A DNA stretch of 36,028 bases from Massilia timonae CCUG 45783 (GCF_000315425.1 NZ_JH992927.1:1-36028), one strand, 5' to 3'. Positions 23,174-31,583 are shown, counted from the first letter of the stretch. Made by a program: numbers and translations. The notes: generated by a model not told the origin, from the letters alone.

Positions 23174-26101
23174 TCAGCTTCCCGCAGCGCGCGTTGTTCC
23201 TGCCTTGGCTACCTTGGCCGCCGCCTGCGTCTCCGGATTGAGCACCACCTGCACATAGTTCCTGGTGTCGAAATAGCGCCGCGCGGCCATCTTTATGTCG
23301 TTCGCGGTCAAGGCCTGCACCTGTTTTTCCACGGAGAGGATCGAGGCCGGATCGGTGCCCTCGGTCAACGCCGACTGCAGGTTCGCCACCCAGTAGCCGT
23401 TCTCGCGCAGCGAGCGGCGGTGATTCTGGATCCAGCCGGTCTTGACCTTGTCCAGCTCCGCCGCGTCCGGACCGTCCTGCTGCAGGCGCGCGATCTCGGC
23501 GAAGGTCGCGGCGATCACCTTGTCCACGTTTTCCGGTCCGGTCGGCAGGCTGATGCCGACCGAGTAGTTCCCGTAAGGGATCTTGCTCAAGGTGCCGCTG
23601 GCGCCGCCGCCGTAGATCATCGCCATCTTTTCGCGCAGCACCTCGATGATGCGCAGATTGGTCACTTCGATCAGCGCCGACAGGCGCAGCTGCTCGGCTT
23701 CGGAGAATTCGGCCTGGCCGGTGAAGTTGAGTGCGATGCTGCTCTTCGGCTCGGAGCCGCTGCGCACCTCGCGTTTCACGATGCCGGTGGCCGGGCGCAG
23801 GCCCACGTCGCGGTAGGCGACCGGGATGTCCGGCGTCGGCAGGGTGCCGAGATAGGTCGCCAGCAGCGGCCGGATCTGGCGCTCGTCGAAGCTGCCGACC
23901 AGGATGAAGGTCAGGTCCTTGGCGCTCGAGAAGCGCTGGCGGAAGATGTCGATGCTGCGATCCAGGTCGATCTTGGCGTATTCCTCGGCATCGAGCGTGC
24001 GCGGCGCGCGCGGGTGATTGTTGTACAGGGCCGCGACCAGCGCGTCGTTGAAGTAGCGTCCCGGCAGGCCGCTCTGGTTGCGCGCGATCTCGGCCTGCTT
24101 GTCGATATAGGCGTGGAACAGGCCTTCGTCGCGGCGCACGCCGGCGAACTTCAGCCACAAGAGCTGCAGCATGGTCTCGATGTCGGTGGCGCCCGAAGCG
24201 CCCGCGATCACGTCGGTGTAACTCCCCAGCCCCACGGTCACGCCGGCCGCCTTGCCGGCCAGGATCTTGCGCATGTCGAGCGGCGTAAAGTCCTTCACGC
24301 CCATGCTGGCCACGATCGCGTTCGAGAAGCGCGCATTGAGGATGTCGCCGTCGGGGAACAGGCTCTGGCCGCCGGGACGGGCGGCGCTCAGCATCACCTG
24401 GTCGTTGCGGAAGTCGGTCGGCTTGAGGATGACTTTCACGCCGTTGGACAGGGTCAGGCGGGTCAGGCCCAGCGCCTTGTCGTGTTCCTCGGCGGTGATC
24501 TTTCCAGGCTGCGCCGGGCGCTCCATCAGGCGCGTCGCCAGCAGTTTCTCGTCGTGCCGTTCAACCGGCGTGCGCGCGGCCTCGCTGACGGCGGCCAGCA
24601 GCTGCGCACCGGTCGGCGCGTCGGGTTGATTGTCCCCTTTGCTCACGCCCGTGTACAGCACCAGCTTGCCGGAATCCGCCGGAATGGTGCGCCGCGCGTA
24701 GTCGTTCATCTCGGCGAGCGAAATGCCGGGCACCAGCTGCTGCACGTAGCGCCACTCGGTGTCGATGCCGGGGATCGCCTCGTCCTGCAGGAAGTTGCGG
24801 ATGTATTCGGCGGCGTAGGTCGCTGAGTCGCTCTTGGCGCGCTCGTTCCATGCCTGCTCGTAGGTGCGCATCAGGTTCTTCTTGGCGCGCTCCAGCTCCT
24901 GCTCGCCGAAGCCGTGCTGGCGCGCGCGCTCGTTTTCCTGGACCAGGGCGGTGATGGCCGGCAGGGCGCCGCGCGGGCCGATGGCGGCCGACGAATTATA
25001 GGAGTGATAGCGCGGCGTCAGCTTGCCGAGCGAGCTGCTCGCGCCCAGGTAGGGCGCGTCGGGCAGCTGCGCCAGTTCGGCCAGGCGCTGGTTGAGCATG
25101 GTGCCGAACAGCGATTGCACCAGTTCGTCGCGGTAGGCGCCGATGGTGCCCAGCTCGCGCACCGGCTGCACCGGGTAGCGGATCAGCACCGCGTTGCCAT
25201 TGGCTTCCGGGTCGGTGACGACCAGCGCCTCGGTGTCGGCGCGCGCCGGAATCGCGGCGTAGTCGCGTGGCCGCGGATTGGCCGGGTTCTTCAGGTGCGC
25301 GAAATGCTGTTTGACGAGCTTCTCGGCGCGCGCCGGGTCGACGTCGCCGACCACCACCACCGCCATCAGGTCGGGGCGGTACCAGTCGCGGTAGAAGCGG
25401 GTCAAGGCATCGGGTTTAAAATTTCTTAATACGTCTTCGCGCCCGATCGGCAGCCGTTCGGCATATTTCGAGCCGTTGAACAGGCGCGGATAGATCTGCT
25501 TGCCCATGCGGTCCGAGGCGCCTTTGCCGAGGCGCAGCTCTTCGAGCACGATGCCGCGCTCCTTTTCGATGGCGTCGGCATCGAAGCGCACGCCATGGGC
25601 CCAGTCTTCCAGCACCTGGAAAGCCTTGCTCACGTGTTCCGGCTTGTCGGTCGGGATCGGGAGGATATAGACGGTTTCGTCGAACGAGGTGTACGCGTTC
25701 AGGTCGGCGCCGAAGCCCACGCCGATCGACTGCAGATAGGACACCAGCTCGTGCTTGCGGAAATTGGTGGTGCCGTTGAAGGCCATGTGCTCGACGAAGT
25801 GGGCCAGGCCGCGCTGGTCTTCATCCTCGAGGATGGAACCGGCCTTGACCACCAGGCGCAGTTCGAGCTTGCGTTCAGGGCGCGCATTGCGCTGGATGTA
25901 GTAGGTGAGGCCATTGTCCAGCTTTCCGACCTTGACTTGCGGGCCGACCGGGATGGGCGATTCCATCTGCAGCGCAGGCGCCTGCGCTGCCTGCGGCGCC
26001 GGCGCCTGGCCTGCCTGCGGCGCGCCATGCGCCAGCGGGGACAGGCCCAGGACCGCGGCCAGCGCCATCGACGGCAGGCCGCGTACGAAGTTGTTGCTCA
26101 T
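23174..26101 (-). CDS. M16 family zinc metalloprotease (PqqL/pitrilysin-like), periplasmic
   Basis: A 975-residue inverzincin-type protease. The signal peptide ends near residue 26 (LSPLAHGAPQ) and is followed by an Ala-Pro-Gln linker. The inverted zinc motif HFVEH has H101, E104 and H105, and EKERGIVLEELRLGKG downstream supplies the third ligand Glu. Four M16 half-domains fit the length, as in PqqL-like single-chain enzymes. It may degrade periplasmic peptides or imported substrates. It lies upstream of the Fur-controlled receptor on the same strand, 98 bases away. PqqL-like proteases have been linked to iron-piracy receptors, so a functional link is possible but unproven. Confidence 0.92.
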   Translation of the reverse strand: MSNNFVRGLPSMALAAVLGLSPLAHGAPQAGQAPAPQAAQAPALQMESPIPVGPQVKVGKLDNGLTYYIQRNARPERKLELRLVVKAGSILEDEDQRGLAHFVEHMAFNGTTNFRKHELVSYLQSIGVGFGADLNAYTSFDETVYILPIPTDKPEHVSKAFQVLEDWAHGVRFDADAIEKERGIVLEELRLGKGASDRMGKQIYPRLFNGSKYAERLPIGREDVLRNFKPDALTRFYRDWYRPDLMAVVVVGDVDPARAEKLVKQHFAHLKNPANPRPRDYAAIPARADTEALVVTDPEANGNAVLIRYPVQPVRELGTIGAYRDELVQSLFGTMLNQRLAELAQLPDAPYLGASSSLGKLTPRYHSYNSSAAIGPRGALPAITALVQENERARQHGFGEQELERAKKNLMRTYEQAWNERAKSDSATYAAEYIRNFLQDEAIPGIDTEWRYVQQLVPGISLAEMNDYARRTIPADSGKLVLYTGVSKGDNQPDAPTGAQLLAAVSEAARTPVERHDEKLLATRLMERPAQPGKITAEEHDKALGLTRLTLSNGVKVILKPTDFRNDQVMLSAARPGGQSLFPDGDILNARFSNAIVASMGVKDFTPLDMRKILAGKAAGVTVGLGSYTDVIAGASGATDIETMLQLLWLKFAGVRRDEGLFHAYIDKQAEIARNQSGLPGRYFNDALVAALYNNHPRAPRTLDAEEYAKIDLDRSIDIFRQRFSSAKDLTFILVGSFDERQIRPLLATYLGTLPTPDIPVAYRDVGLRPATGIVKREVRSGSEPKSSIALNFTGQAEFSEAEQLRLSALIEVTNLRIIEVLREKMAMIYGGGASGTLSKIPYGNYSVGISLPTGPENVDKVIAATFAEIARLQQDGPDAAELDKVKTGWIQNHRRSLRENGYWVANLQSALTEGTDPASILSVEKQVQALTANDIKMAARRYFDTRNYVQVVLNPETQAAAKVAKAGTTRAAGS

Positions 26102-26194
26102 TCAATGGTTCCTGGGTGACTTGTTTATTGCATTCTACATGGCGCACAGGCAGGCACGGATGGGCTTAAGACTGCCCTAAACATCGTCGCCGGT
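26102..26194. other. Short spacer upstream of the M16 protease gene
   Basis: Ninety-three bases between the signalling gene and the protease gene, both on the minus strand. On that strand TAGAAT near 26140 could be a -10 box, but I see no matching -35. AGGAA just before the ATG is a good ribosome site. Confidence 0.3.
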
Positions 26195-28861
26195 TCACAG
26201 CACGACCCGTCCTTTGGCCAGCAGCTCGGCCATCTCGAAGGCCGGCACCGGCCGCCCGTACAGGTAGCCCTGCAGGACGTCACAGCCGAGGGAGCCGAGG
26301 AAATCGCGCTGGCCGACCGTTTCCACGCCTTCGGCCACCACCGCCAGCGACAGGCCCTGGGCCAGGGCGATCGTGGCCTGGGCGATGGCGGCGCTGCGCT
26401 GTTCGGTGGCGATGTTGCGCACGAACGTCTGGTCGATCTTGAGTTTGTCGAGCGGGAAGCGCGACAGGTAGCCGAGCGACGAGTAGCCGGTCCCGAAGTC
26501 GTCCAGCGACAGCGAGACCCCCAGCGCGCGCAGCTCGGCCATCTGGGCCTCGGCCGCCGCGCTGTCGCCCAGCATCACGCTTTCGGTCAGCTCGACCTCG
26601 AGCCATTGCGCTTCGAGACCGCTGTCGTGCAGGGCGGTGCGCACCACCTGGGCCACGCTGCCGGCCTTGAACTGGCTGGCCGAGACGTTGACCGCCACCC
26701 GCACCGGCGCCAGGCCGGCGTTTTGCCAGGCCTTGTTCTGGAAACAGGCCTGGCGGATCACCCATTCGCCGATCGGGTGGATCAGGCCGGTGTCTTCGGC
26801 CAGCGGAATGAAGTCGGCCGGCGACACCGGCCCGATCTCTTCGCTGCGCCAGCGCAGCAGCGCTTCCATGCCGACCACGCGGCCATCCAGGCGCGAGACC
26901 TGCGGCTGATAGTGCAGCGACAATTCGTCGCGCTCGATCGCGCGCCGCAGGCGCGTCTCCAGCGCCAGCCAGCGCAGCGCCTCGGCGTTCATCTCGCCCT
27001 TGAAGAACCGGAAGCCGTTGCGGCCCGACTCCTTCACGTGGGCCAGCGCGGCGTCGGCCGCCTTGAGCAGGTCGCCCGGGACGTCGCCGTCGCGCGGATA
27101 GACGCTGATCCCGATGCTGCCGGTGACCACCACGTCGTGTTCGCCGACCAGCAGCGGCTGGGACACGGCTTCCATCAGGCGCCGGGCGCAATAGATCACG
27201 TCGTCGGTGTCGTCGAAGCCCGTCAGCAGCAGCACGAATTCGTCGCCCGACAGGCGCGCCACGGTCTCGGTCGGGCCGGCCACTTCTCCGGCGCGGCGCG
27301 CCACCTCGCGCAGCACGGCGTCGCCGGCCGCGTGGCCCAGGCTGTCGTTGATGCGCGACAGGCGGTCGACGTTGAACAGCAGCAGCGCCACCTGGCTGGC
27401 ATCCTGGCGCGCGGCGGCCAGCGCCTGCTGCATGCGGTCGTTGAACAGCGAGCGGTTCGGCAGCAGGGTGAGCGCATCGTGGTTCGACAGGAAATCGAGC
27501 TGGTGATGGGCGGCCTTCAGCGCCGACAGGTCGGTCGACACCGAGACGTAGGCGGTGCGCCGGCCCTGCTCGTCATGGACCGCGCTGATGCTCATGCTGG
27601 CGGGGTAGATCTCGCCGTTCTTGCGCCGGTTCCAGATCTCGCCGCGCCATTGGCCGTCGTGCTCCAGGCAGTTCCACATGCCGGCGTAGAAGGCGTCGTC
27701 GTGGCGTCCCGATTTCATGAGCCTGGGGTTCTGGCCCATCACCTCGGCCTCGCGGTAGCCGGTGATCTCTTCGAAGGCCGGGTTGGCGGCGACGATGTTG
27801 GCGTCGGCGTCGGTCATCAGGATCGCCTCTTGCGTGCTGTCGAACACCTGGCGCGCCAGTTCCAGCCGGTGCTCGCTGTCGCGCAGCGCGGCGTCGGCGT
27901 CGGCGCGCGCCAGCGCCTCGAGTTGCAGCTGGGCGGCGTGGCGCTGCACGACCTCGTACAGGTTCAGGTTTTCGTAGGCCACCGCCAGCTGGGCCGCCAG
28001 GGCCGTGGCCCAGCGCTCCTCTTCGTCCGAGAACGGCGCCGCGCCGACCCGGCGGGTGCAATACAGCCAGCCGAGCGGATGCTGCAGGTCGTGCACTTGC
28101 AGGCCGAGCAGGTGGCCGACTTCGGGGTGGTGCTGGGGCAGGGTGGTCAGCAGGGCGTCGTCGCCGTCAAGCCGCAGCGGGGCGCGCGCGCGCAGCAGCA
28201 CGCCGGGCAGGTCTTGCTCGTTCAGCGCGTAGGCCTCGAGCAAGCCGCCTTCGACGCCATGGGTGGCCAGGTGGCGCACGGTGCGTTCGGTGCTGGCCAG
28301 CAGGCACAGGGCGACGCAATCGGCGTCCAGCACGCGCCGCGCGGCGTCGACGAAGGCATCGGCCAGGGCCTCGACGCGGCGCTCGCCCACCAGCATCATG
28401 CACATGCGTTCCAGCTCGGACAGGCGCGCGCACAGGTCGAACGGCAGGTCGCGATCGTGCTTTGACGGCAGCGCCGGCGCCGGCGCGCCGTGCGCCACGC
28501 CCAGCTCGGCCGCCACCGCCGCGAGGATGCGCTGCGGCTCGGAAGGCTTGCCCAACACCGTGGTCACGCCGCAGCGCGCCGCCATGGCCATCGTCTCGCG
28601 CTCCGAATAGACGGCCGAGAAGAAGATGACGCGGGTCGCGCGCAAGGCGGGATCGGCGCGCAGCTGCTGGACGAATTCGTAGCCGTCCATGGTCGGCATC
28701 AGGATGTCGGTGATGATCAGGTCGGGGCGCTCGGCGCGCGTGATGGCGAGCGCGCGGGCGCCGTCCTCGGCCTCGAGGATCCGGTGTTCGGTGTACCCGA
28801 GGAGGGCCGCGAGATAGCTGCGGTTGCTCGGCCGGTCGTCGACGATCAGGATCGTGGCCAT
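26195..28861 (-). CDS. Response-regulator cyclic-di-GMP protein, REC-GAF-PAS-GGDEF-EAL
   Basis: Signalling protein of 888 residues. The REC domain (1-120) has the acceptor D52 in LIITDILMPTMDGYEF. A GAF domain spans about 145-305, PAS about 332-450, GGDEF about 455-620 and EAL about 632-885. The EAL domain keeps its key residues: E666 in MEALLRW, VAVNVSASQF, ELTESVM, LDDFGTGYSSLGYL, KLKIDQTFV and VAEGVETV. The GGDEF motif reads SGDEF (538-542) and the upstream metal-binding Asp is Asn (N497 in FNVDRLSRIND), so the cyclase is probably inactive and the protein a phosphodiesterase. ATG 28861 is chosen because REC starts there and GGAGG precedes it. Confidence 0.93.
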   Translation of the reverse strand: MATILIVDDRPSNRSYLAALLGYTEHRILEAEDGARALAITRAERPDLIITDILMPTMDGYEFVQQLRADPALRATRVIFFSAVYSERETMAMAARCGVTTVLGKPSEPQRILAAVAAELGVAHGAPAPALPSKHDRDLPFDLCARLSELERMCMMLVGERRVEALADAFVDAARRVLDADCVALCLLASTERTVRHLATHGVEGGLLEAYALNEQDLPGVLLRARAPLRLDGDDALLTTLPQHHPEVGHLLGLQVHDLQHPLGWLYCTRRVGAAPFSDEEERWATALAAQLAVAYENLNLYEVVQRHAAQLQLEALARADADAALRDSEHRLELARQVFDSTQEAILMTDADANIVAANPAFEEITGYREAEVMGQNPRLMKSGRHDDAFYAGMWNCLEHDGQWRGEIWNRRKNGEIYPASMSISAVHDEQGRRTAYVSVSTDLSALKAAHHQLDFLSNHDALTLLPNRSLFNDRMQQALAAARQDASQVALLLFNVDRLSRINDSLGHAAGDAVLREVARRAGEVAGPTETVARLSGDEFVLLLTGFDDTDDVIYCARRLMEAVSQPLLVGEHDVVVTGSIGISVYPRDGDVPGDLLKAADAALAHVKESGRNGFRFFKGEMNAEALRWLALETRLRRAIERDELSLHYQPQVSRLDGRVVGMEALLRWRSEEIGPVSPADFIPLAEDTGLIHPIGEWVIRQACFQNKAWQNAGLAPVRVAVNVSASQFKAGSVAQVVRTALHDSGLEAQWLEVELTESVMLGDSAAAEAQMAELRALGVSLSLDDFGTGYSSLGYLSRFPLDKLKIDQTFVRNIATEQRSAAIAQATIALAQGLSLAVVAEGVETVGQRDFLGSLGCDVLQGYLYGRPVPAFEMAELLAKGRVVL

Positions 28862-29005
28862 CAGCGCCGCCCTCCGCATGGAGCGGCGCCAGGATGGCTG
28901 ACGGGGAGGACTACCGGCATGGCAACTCCGAAAAATGGGACGCACCCTCTGGATGGGTACGGCAAAGATGTCTTAATAATAATCCAGTTGGGCGTGGGCA
29001 CGGTA

Positions 29006-29028
29006 CGATGTTGCACGTGAAAACATCG
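29006..29028. promoter_or_regulatory. Palindrome 1 of a pair (GATGTT...AACATC), candidate operator
   Basis: CGATGTT and AACATCG form perfect 7-bp arms around nine bases. The left half reads GATGTTGC, exactly as in the second palindrome at 29060-29081. The starts of the two GATGTT arms are 53 bp apart, close to five helical turns. Confidence 0.5.
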
Positions 29029-29059
29029 AGCTTAACAATTTAAATCCGCAAAATCACTA

Positions 29060-29081
29060 GATGTTGCTTAAAAGTAACATC
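29060..29081. promoter_or_regulatory. Palindrome 2 of a pair (GATGTT...AACATC), candidate operator
   Basis: GATGTTGC, centre TTAAAA, GTAACATC: arms match at seven of eight positions. It repeats the GATGTT/AACATC arms of the palindrome at 29006-29028. Both lie between divergent genes, the usual place for a regulator's operator pair; the regulator is unknown. Confidence 0.5.
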
Positions 29082-29208
29082 GGCCGGCGAGGTCGGGGCG
29101 TCGCGCTGGCGATTTGGGAACAGGCAGGGGCCGACAATGCGGTTGAAAGCCTGTAAATCCATTAAAATAGCGGATTACGCATAACACCCCCGTTTCAAGG
29201 AATCCCGT

Positions 29209-30321
29209 ATGTCTATTTCCAGCACCGAGGACATCGTTGCCGAACTGCGCGCCGGCCGCATGGTCATCCTGGTCGACGAGGAAGATCGCGAGAACGAAGG
29301 CGACCTCGTGCTTGCAGCCGACTTCGTCACGCCCGAGGCGATCAACTTCATGATCCGTCACGCGCGCGGCCTGGTCTGCCTGACCCTGTCCGAGGAAATC
29401 TGCGACCGCCTGGCCCTGCCGATGATGACCTCGCGTAACGGCACCTCGTTCGGCACCAATTTCACCGTGTCGATCGAAGCGGCCGAAGGCGTCACCACCG
29501 GCATCTCGGCGGCCGACCGCGCGCGCACCATCCAGGTGGCGGTGAACAAGGGCACGACGCCGGACGACCTGGTGCAGCCGGGCCACATCTTCCCGCTGCG
29601 CGCCCAGAAGGGCGGCGTCCTGATGCGCGCCGGGCATACCGAAGCGGGGTGCGACCTGACGCAGATGGCGGGCCTGACCCCGGCCTCGGTGATCTGCGAG
29701 ATCATCAAGGAAGACGGCACCATGGCGCGCCTGCCCGACCTGATCGAGTTCGCCAGGGAGCACAACCTCAAGATCGGCACCATCGCCGACCTGATCCACT
29801 ACCGCAGCCAGAACGAATGCCTGGTCGAGCGCGTGGCCGAGCGCACGCTGTCGACCGAGGCCGGCGAATTCCAGCTGGTCGCCTTCCGTGACGCCCCGAG
29901 CGGCTCGGCCCACCTGGCCCTGGTCCACGGCGAACTGTCGCCCGAGAAAGAAGCGCTGGTGCGCGTGCACCAGCCGGTGTCGATCCTCGACCTGCTCGAG
30001 AACCGCGCCACCACCCACTCGTGGGACATGGCCTCGGCCATGAAGACGATCAAGGCCAGCGACGCCGGCGTGATCGTGCTGCTCAATTGCGGCGAAAGCG
30101 CAGATCAATTGTTCGCCCAGCTGGCGCCGCAGGACGGCAAGGCCAGCCGCGCCGGCGCCCGCGCCGCGTCGATGGACTTGCGCACCTACGGCATCGGCGC
30201 CCAGATCCTGCGCGCCCTGGGCGTGGGCAAGATGCAGCTGCTGGCCAATCCGCGCAAGATGCCGTCGATGACCGGTTTCGACCTGGAAGTCACCGGCTAC
30301 GTGCCGCGCCTTGACGCCTGA
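29209..30321 (+). CDS. ribBA: 3,4-dihydroxy-2-butanone 4-phosphate synthase with degenerate RibA-like domain
   Basis: 370 residues. The N-terminal RibB domain (1-202) makes the four-carbon unit of riboflavin from ribulose 5-phosphate. DEEDRENEGDLVLAADFVTPEAI holds the acidic catalytic loop and HTEAGCDLTQMAGLTPASVICEI the substrate site. The C-terminal half resembles GTP cyclohydrolase II. However, the RVHxEC...LRCDCG zinc region is replaced by RVHQPVSILDLLENRATTHS, with none of the three zinc cysteines. It is therefore probably RibB-only, the RibBX form known in betaproteobacteria, and a separate RibA is expected elsewhere. ribH follows after 32 bases. Confidence 0.93.
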   Translation: MSISSTEDIVAELRAGRMVILVDEEDRENEGDLVLAADFVTPEAINFMIRHARGLVCLTLSEEICDRLALPMMTSRNGTSFGTNFTVSIEAAEGVTTGISAADRARTIQVAVNKGTTPDDLVQPGHIFPLRAQKGGVLMRAGHTEAGCDLTQMAGLTPASVICEIIKEDGTMARLPDLIEFAREHNLKIGTIADLIHYRSQNECLVERVAERTLSTEAGEFQLVAFRDAPSGSAHLALVHGELSPEKEALVRVHQPVSILDLLENRATTHSWDMASAMKTIKASDAGVIVLLNCGESADQLFAQLAPQDGKASRAGARAASMDLRTYGIGAQILRALGVGKMQLLANPRKMPSMTGFDLEVTGYVPRLDA

Positions 30322-30353
30322 ACAATCAACCAATCAACAAGAAGAGGTCAGCC

Positions 30354-30833
30354 ATGACGGTAGGAACTTTTGAAAGCAATCTGCAGGGCGAAGACCTGCG
30401 TATCGGTATCGTGCAGGCCCGTTTCAACGCCGACGTCGGCCACGGCCTGCTGTCGTCCTGCCTGGCCGAACTCAAGCGCCTGGGCGTGGCCGACGAAGAC
30501 ATCCTGCACGTGACCGTGCCGGGCGCGCTCGAAGTGCCGCTGGCGCTGCAGCGCATGGCCGTGACCGAACAGTTCGACGCGCTGATCGCCCTGGGCGCGG
30601 TGATCCGCGGCGAAACCTACCACTTCGAGCTGGTGTCGAACGAATCGGGCGCCGGCATCACCCGCATCGGCCTCGACTACGGCATCCCGATCGCCAACGC
30701 GATCCTGACCACCGAGACCGACGAGCAGGCCGAGGTCCGCATGGCCGAGAAGGGCGGCGACGCCGCACGCGTCGCGGTCGAGATGGCCAATCTCCTGATG
30801 GCGCTGGACGAGCTGGTGCCAGAGGACGAATAA
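30354..30833 (+). CDS. ribH: 6,7-dimethyl-8-ribityllumazine synthase
   Basis: Condenses the RibB product with 5-amino-6-ribitylaminouracil to give lumazine (159 aa). Landmarks are IVQARFNADVG near the N-terminus, VPGALEVPLALQRM, ALGAVIRGETYHFELVSNESGAGI (with the active-site His region) and GIPIANAILTTETDEQAEVR. ATG 30354 has AAGAGG six bases upstream. It lies between ribBA and nusB on the same strand with short gaps, the classic ribH-nusB pair. Confidence 0.96.
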   Translation: MTVGTFESNLQGEDLRIGIVQARFNADVGHGLLSSCLAELKRLGVADEDILHVTVPGALEVPLALQRMAVTEQFDALIALGAVIRGETYHFELVSNESGAGITRIGLDYGIPIANAILTTETDEQAEVRMAEKGGDAARVAVEMANLLMALDELVPEDE

Positions 30834-30852
30834 CAGTAAAGGCAAGAAAACA

Positions 30853-31323
30853 ATGACTGACAAGAGTACGCACGCCAACCCGAGCAAGAACCGCACGCCG
30901 CGCCACCGCGCGCGCGAGTTCGCGCTCCAGGGTCTGTACCAATGGCTGCTGAACAATGAATCGGCGCGGGTGGTCTCGACCAATATCCGCGGCGCCCACG
31001 GCTTCGACAAGGCCGACAGCGAGTTCTTCTCGGCGCTGCTCAATGGCGCGATCAGCACCTCGGTCGAGCTGCGCGAGTCGATCGCTCCGCTGATCGACCG
31101 CGCGATCACCGAGCTGTCGCCGATCGAGCACGCGGTGCTGCTGCTGGGCGCCTACGAGCTGAAGAACCATCCCGAGATTCCCTACCGCGTCGTGATCAAC
31201 GAGGCGGTCGAGCTGACCAAGTCGTTCGGCGGCATCGACGGGCACAAGTACGTCAATGGCGTGCTGGATAAATTGGCCTCGCGCATGCGGCCGGACGAAG
31301 TGGCGGCGAACGAGCGTCGTTGA
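30853..31323 (+). CDS. nusB: Transcription antitermination factor NusB
   Basis: All-helical RNA-binding protein (156 aa) that with NusE/S10 binds boxA RNA for rRNA antitermination. RTPRHRAREFALQGLYQWLL is the Arg-rich RNA-binding start, and ELSPIEHAVLLLGAYELKNHPEIPYRVVINEAVELTKSFGG the family signature, closing with GHKYVNGVLDKLA. It starts 19 bases after ribH and ends the operon, followed by a strong terminator. Confidence 0.96.
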   Translation: MTDKSTHANPSKNRTPRHRAREFALQGLYQWLLNNESARVVSTNIRGAHGFDKADSEFFSALLNGAISTSVELRESIAPLIDRAITELSPIEHAVLLLGAYELKNHPEIPYRVVINEAVELTKSFGGIDGHKYVNGVLDKLASRMRPDEVAANERR

Positions 31324-31347
31324 TCGTTTCGCTTCCAGCTTGACGAG

Positions 31348-31380
31348 AAAAAGCCACCGTGCGCGAGCCGGTGGCTTTTT
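31348..31380 (+). terminator. Rho-independent terminator after nusB
   Basis: AAAAAGCCACC (31348-31358) and GGTGGCTTTTT (31370-31380) form a perfect 11-bp stem ending in five T. It lies 24 bases after the nusB stop and ends the ribBA-ribH-nusB unit. Confidence 0.88.
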
Positions 31381-31402
31381 CGTTGGTAGGTGGTCCGCCA
31401 GC

Positions 31403-31518
31403 GAATTGGATTCCCGCCTGCGCGGGAATGACGTGCTTGGGTACGTGTGCAAAGCCGCGTTGGTGGTGTTCGGGCGGAGAGATTACACGTCGTTCCCGCG
31501 CAGGCGGGAACCCAATTC
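31403..31518. repeat. Pair of inverted REP-like elements
   Basis: Two 33-base arms, 31403-31435 and 31486-31518, are reverse complements at 31 of 33 positions. Each arm contains its own small palindrome, TTCCCGCCTGCGCGGGAA or its complement, the ATTCCC-N8-GGGAAT type of dispersed repeat found between genes in many proteobacteria. The pair lies between two facing terminators, of nusB and the transglycosylase gene. Confidence 0.8.
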
Positions 31519-31557
31519 GTCCGAGCAGCCGAAACAACATCTATATAGAACAGACGC

Positions 31558-31583
31558 AAAAAAGCCACCGCCGCAGCGGTGGC
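31558..31583 (-). terminator. Rho-independent terminator of the transglycosylase gene
   Basis: On the minus strand GCCACCGC, loop TGCG, GCGGTGGC is followed by six T (complement of 31558-31563). It starts 23 bases after the stop codon at 31607. Confidence 0.88.

Larger units (their letters stand above)
28862..29208. other. Divergent intergenic region between the c-di-GMP gene and ribBA
   Basis: These 347 bases contain no gene that I can support. They hold two similar palindromes (29006-29028 and 29060-29081) and the leaders of both divergent genes. No FMN riboswitch pattern is seen upstream of ribBA. TTGAAA near 29133 and TAAAAT near 29153 resemble promoter elements but their spacing (14) is poor. 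CAAGGA a few bases before ATG 29209 is the ribBA ribosome site. Confidence 0.5.

Noticed and set aside
26606..28465. 619-codon plus-strand open frame opposite the c-di-GMP gene
   Set aside because: The opposite strand encodes recognisable REC, GAF, PAS, GGDEF and EAL domains; this frame shows none.
28930..29000. Possible c-di-GMP (GEMM) riboswitch, suggested by GGGACGCA near 28937
   Set aside because: The other conserved segments of the motif are missing on both strands.
31403..31518. CRISPR array
   Set aside because: There are only two units, in inverted not direct orientation, and no regular spacers or cas genes.
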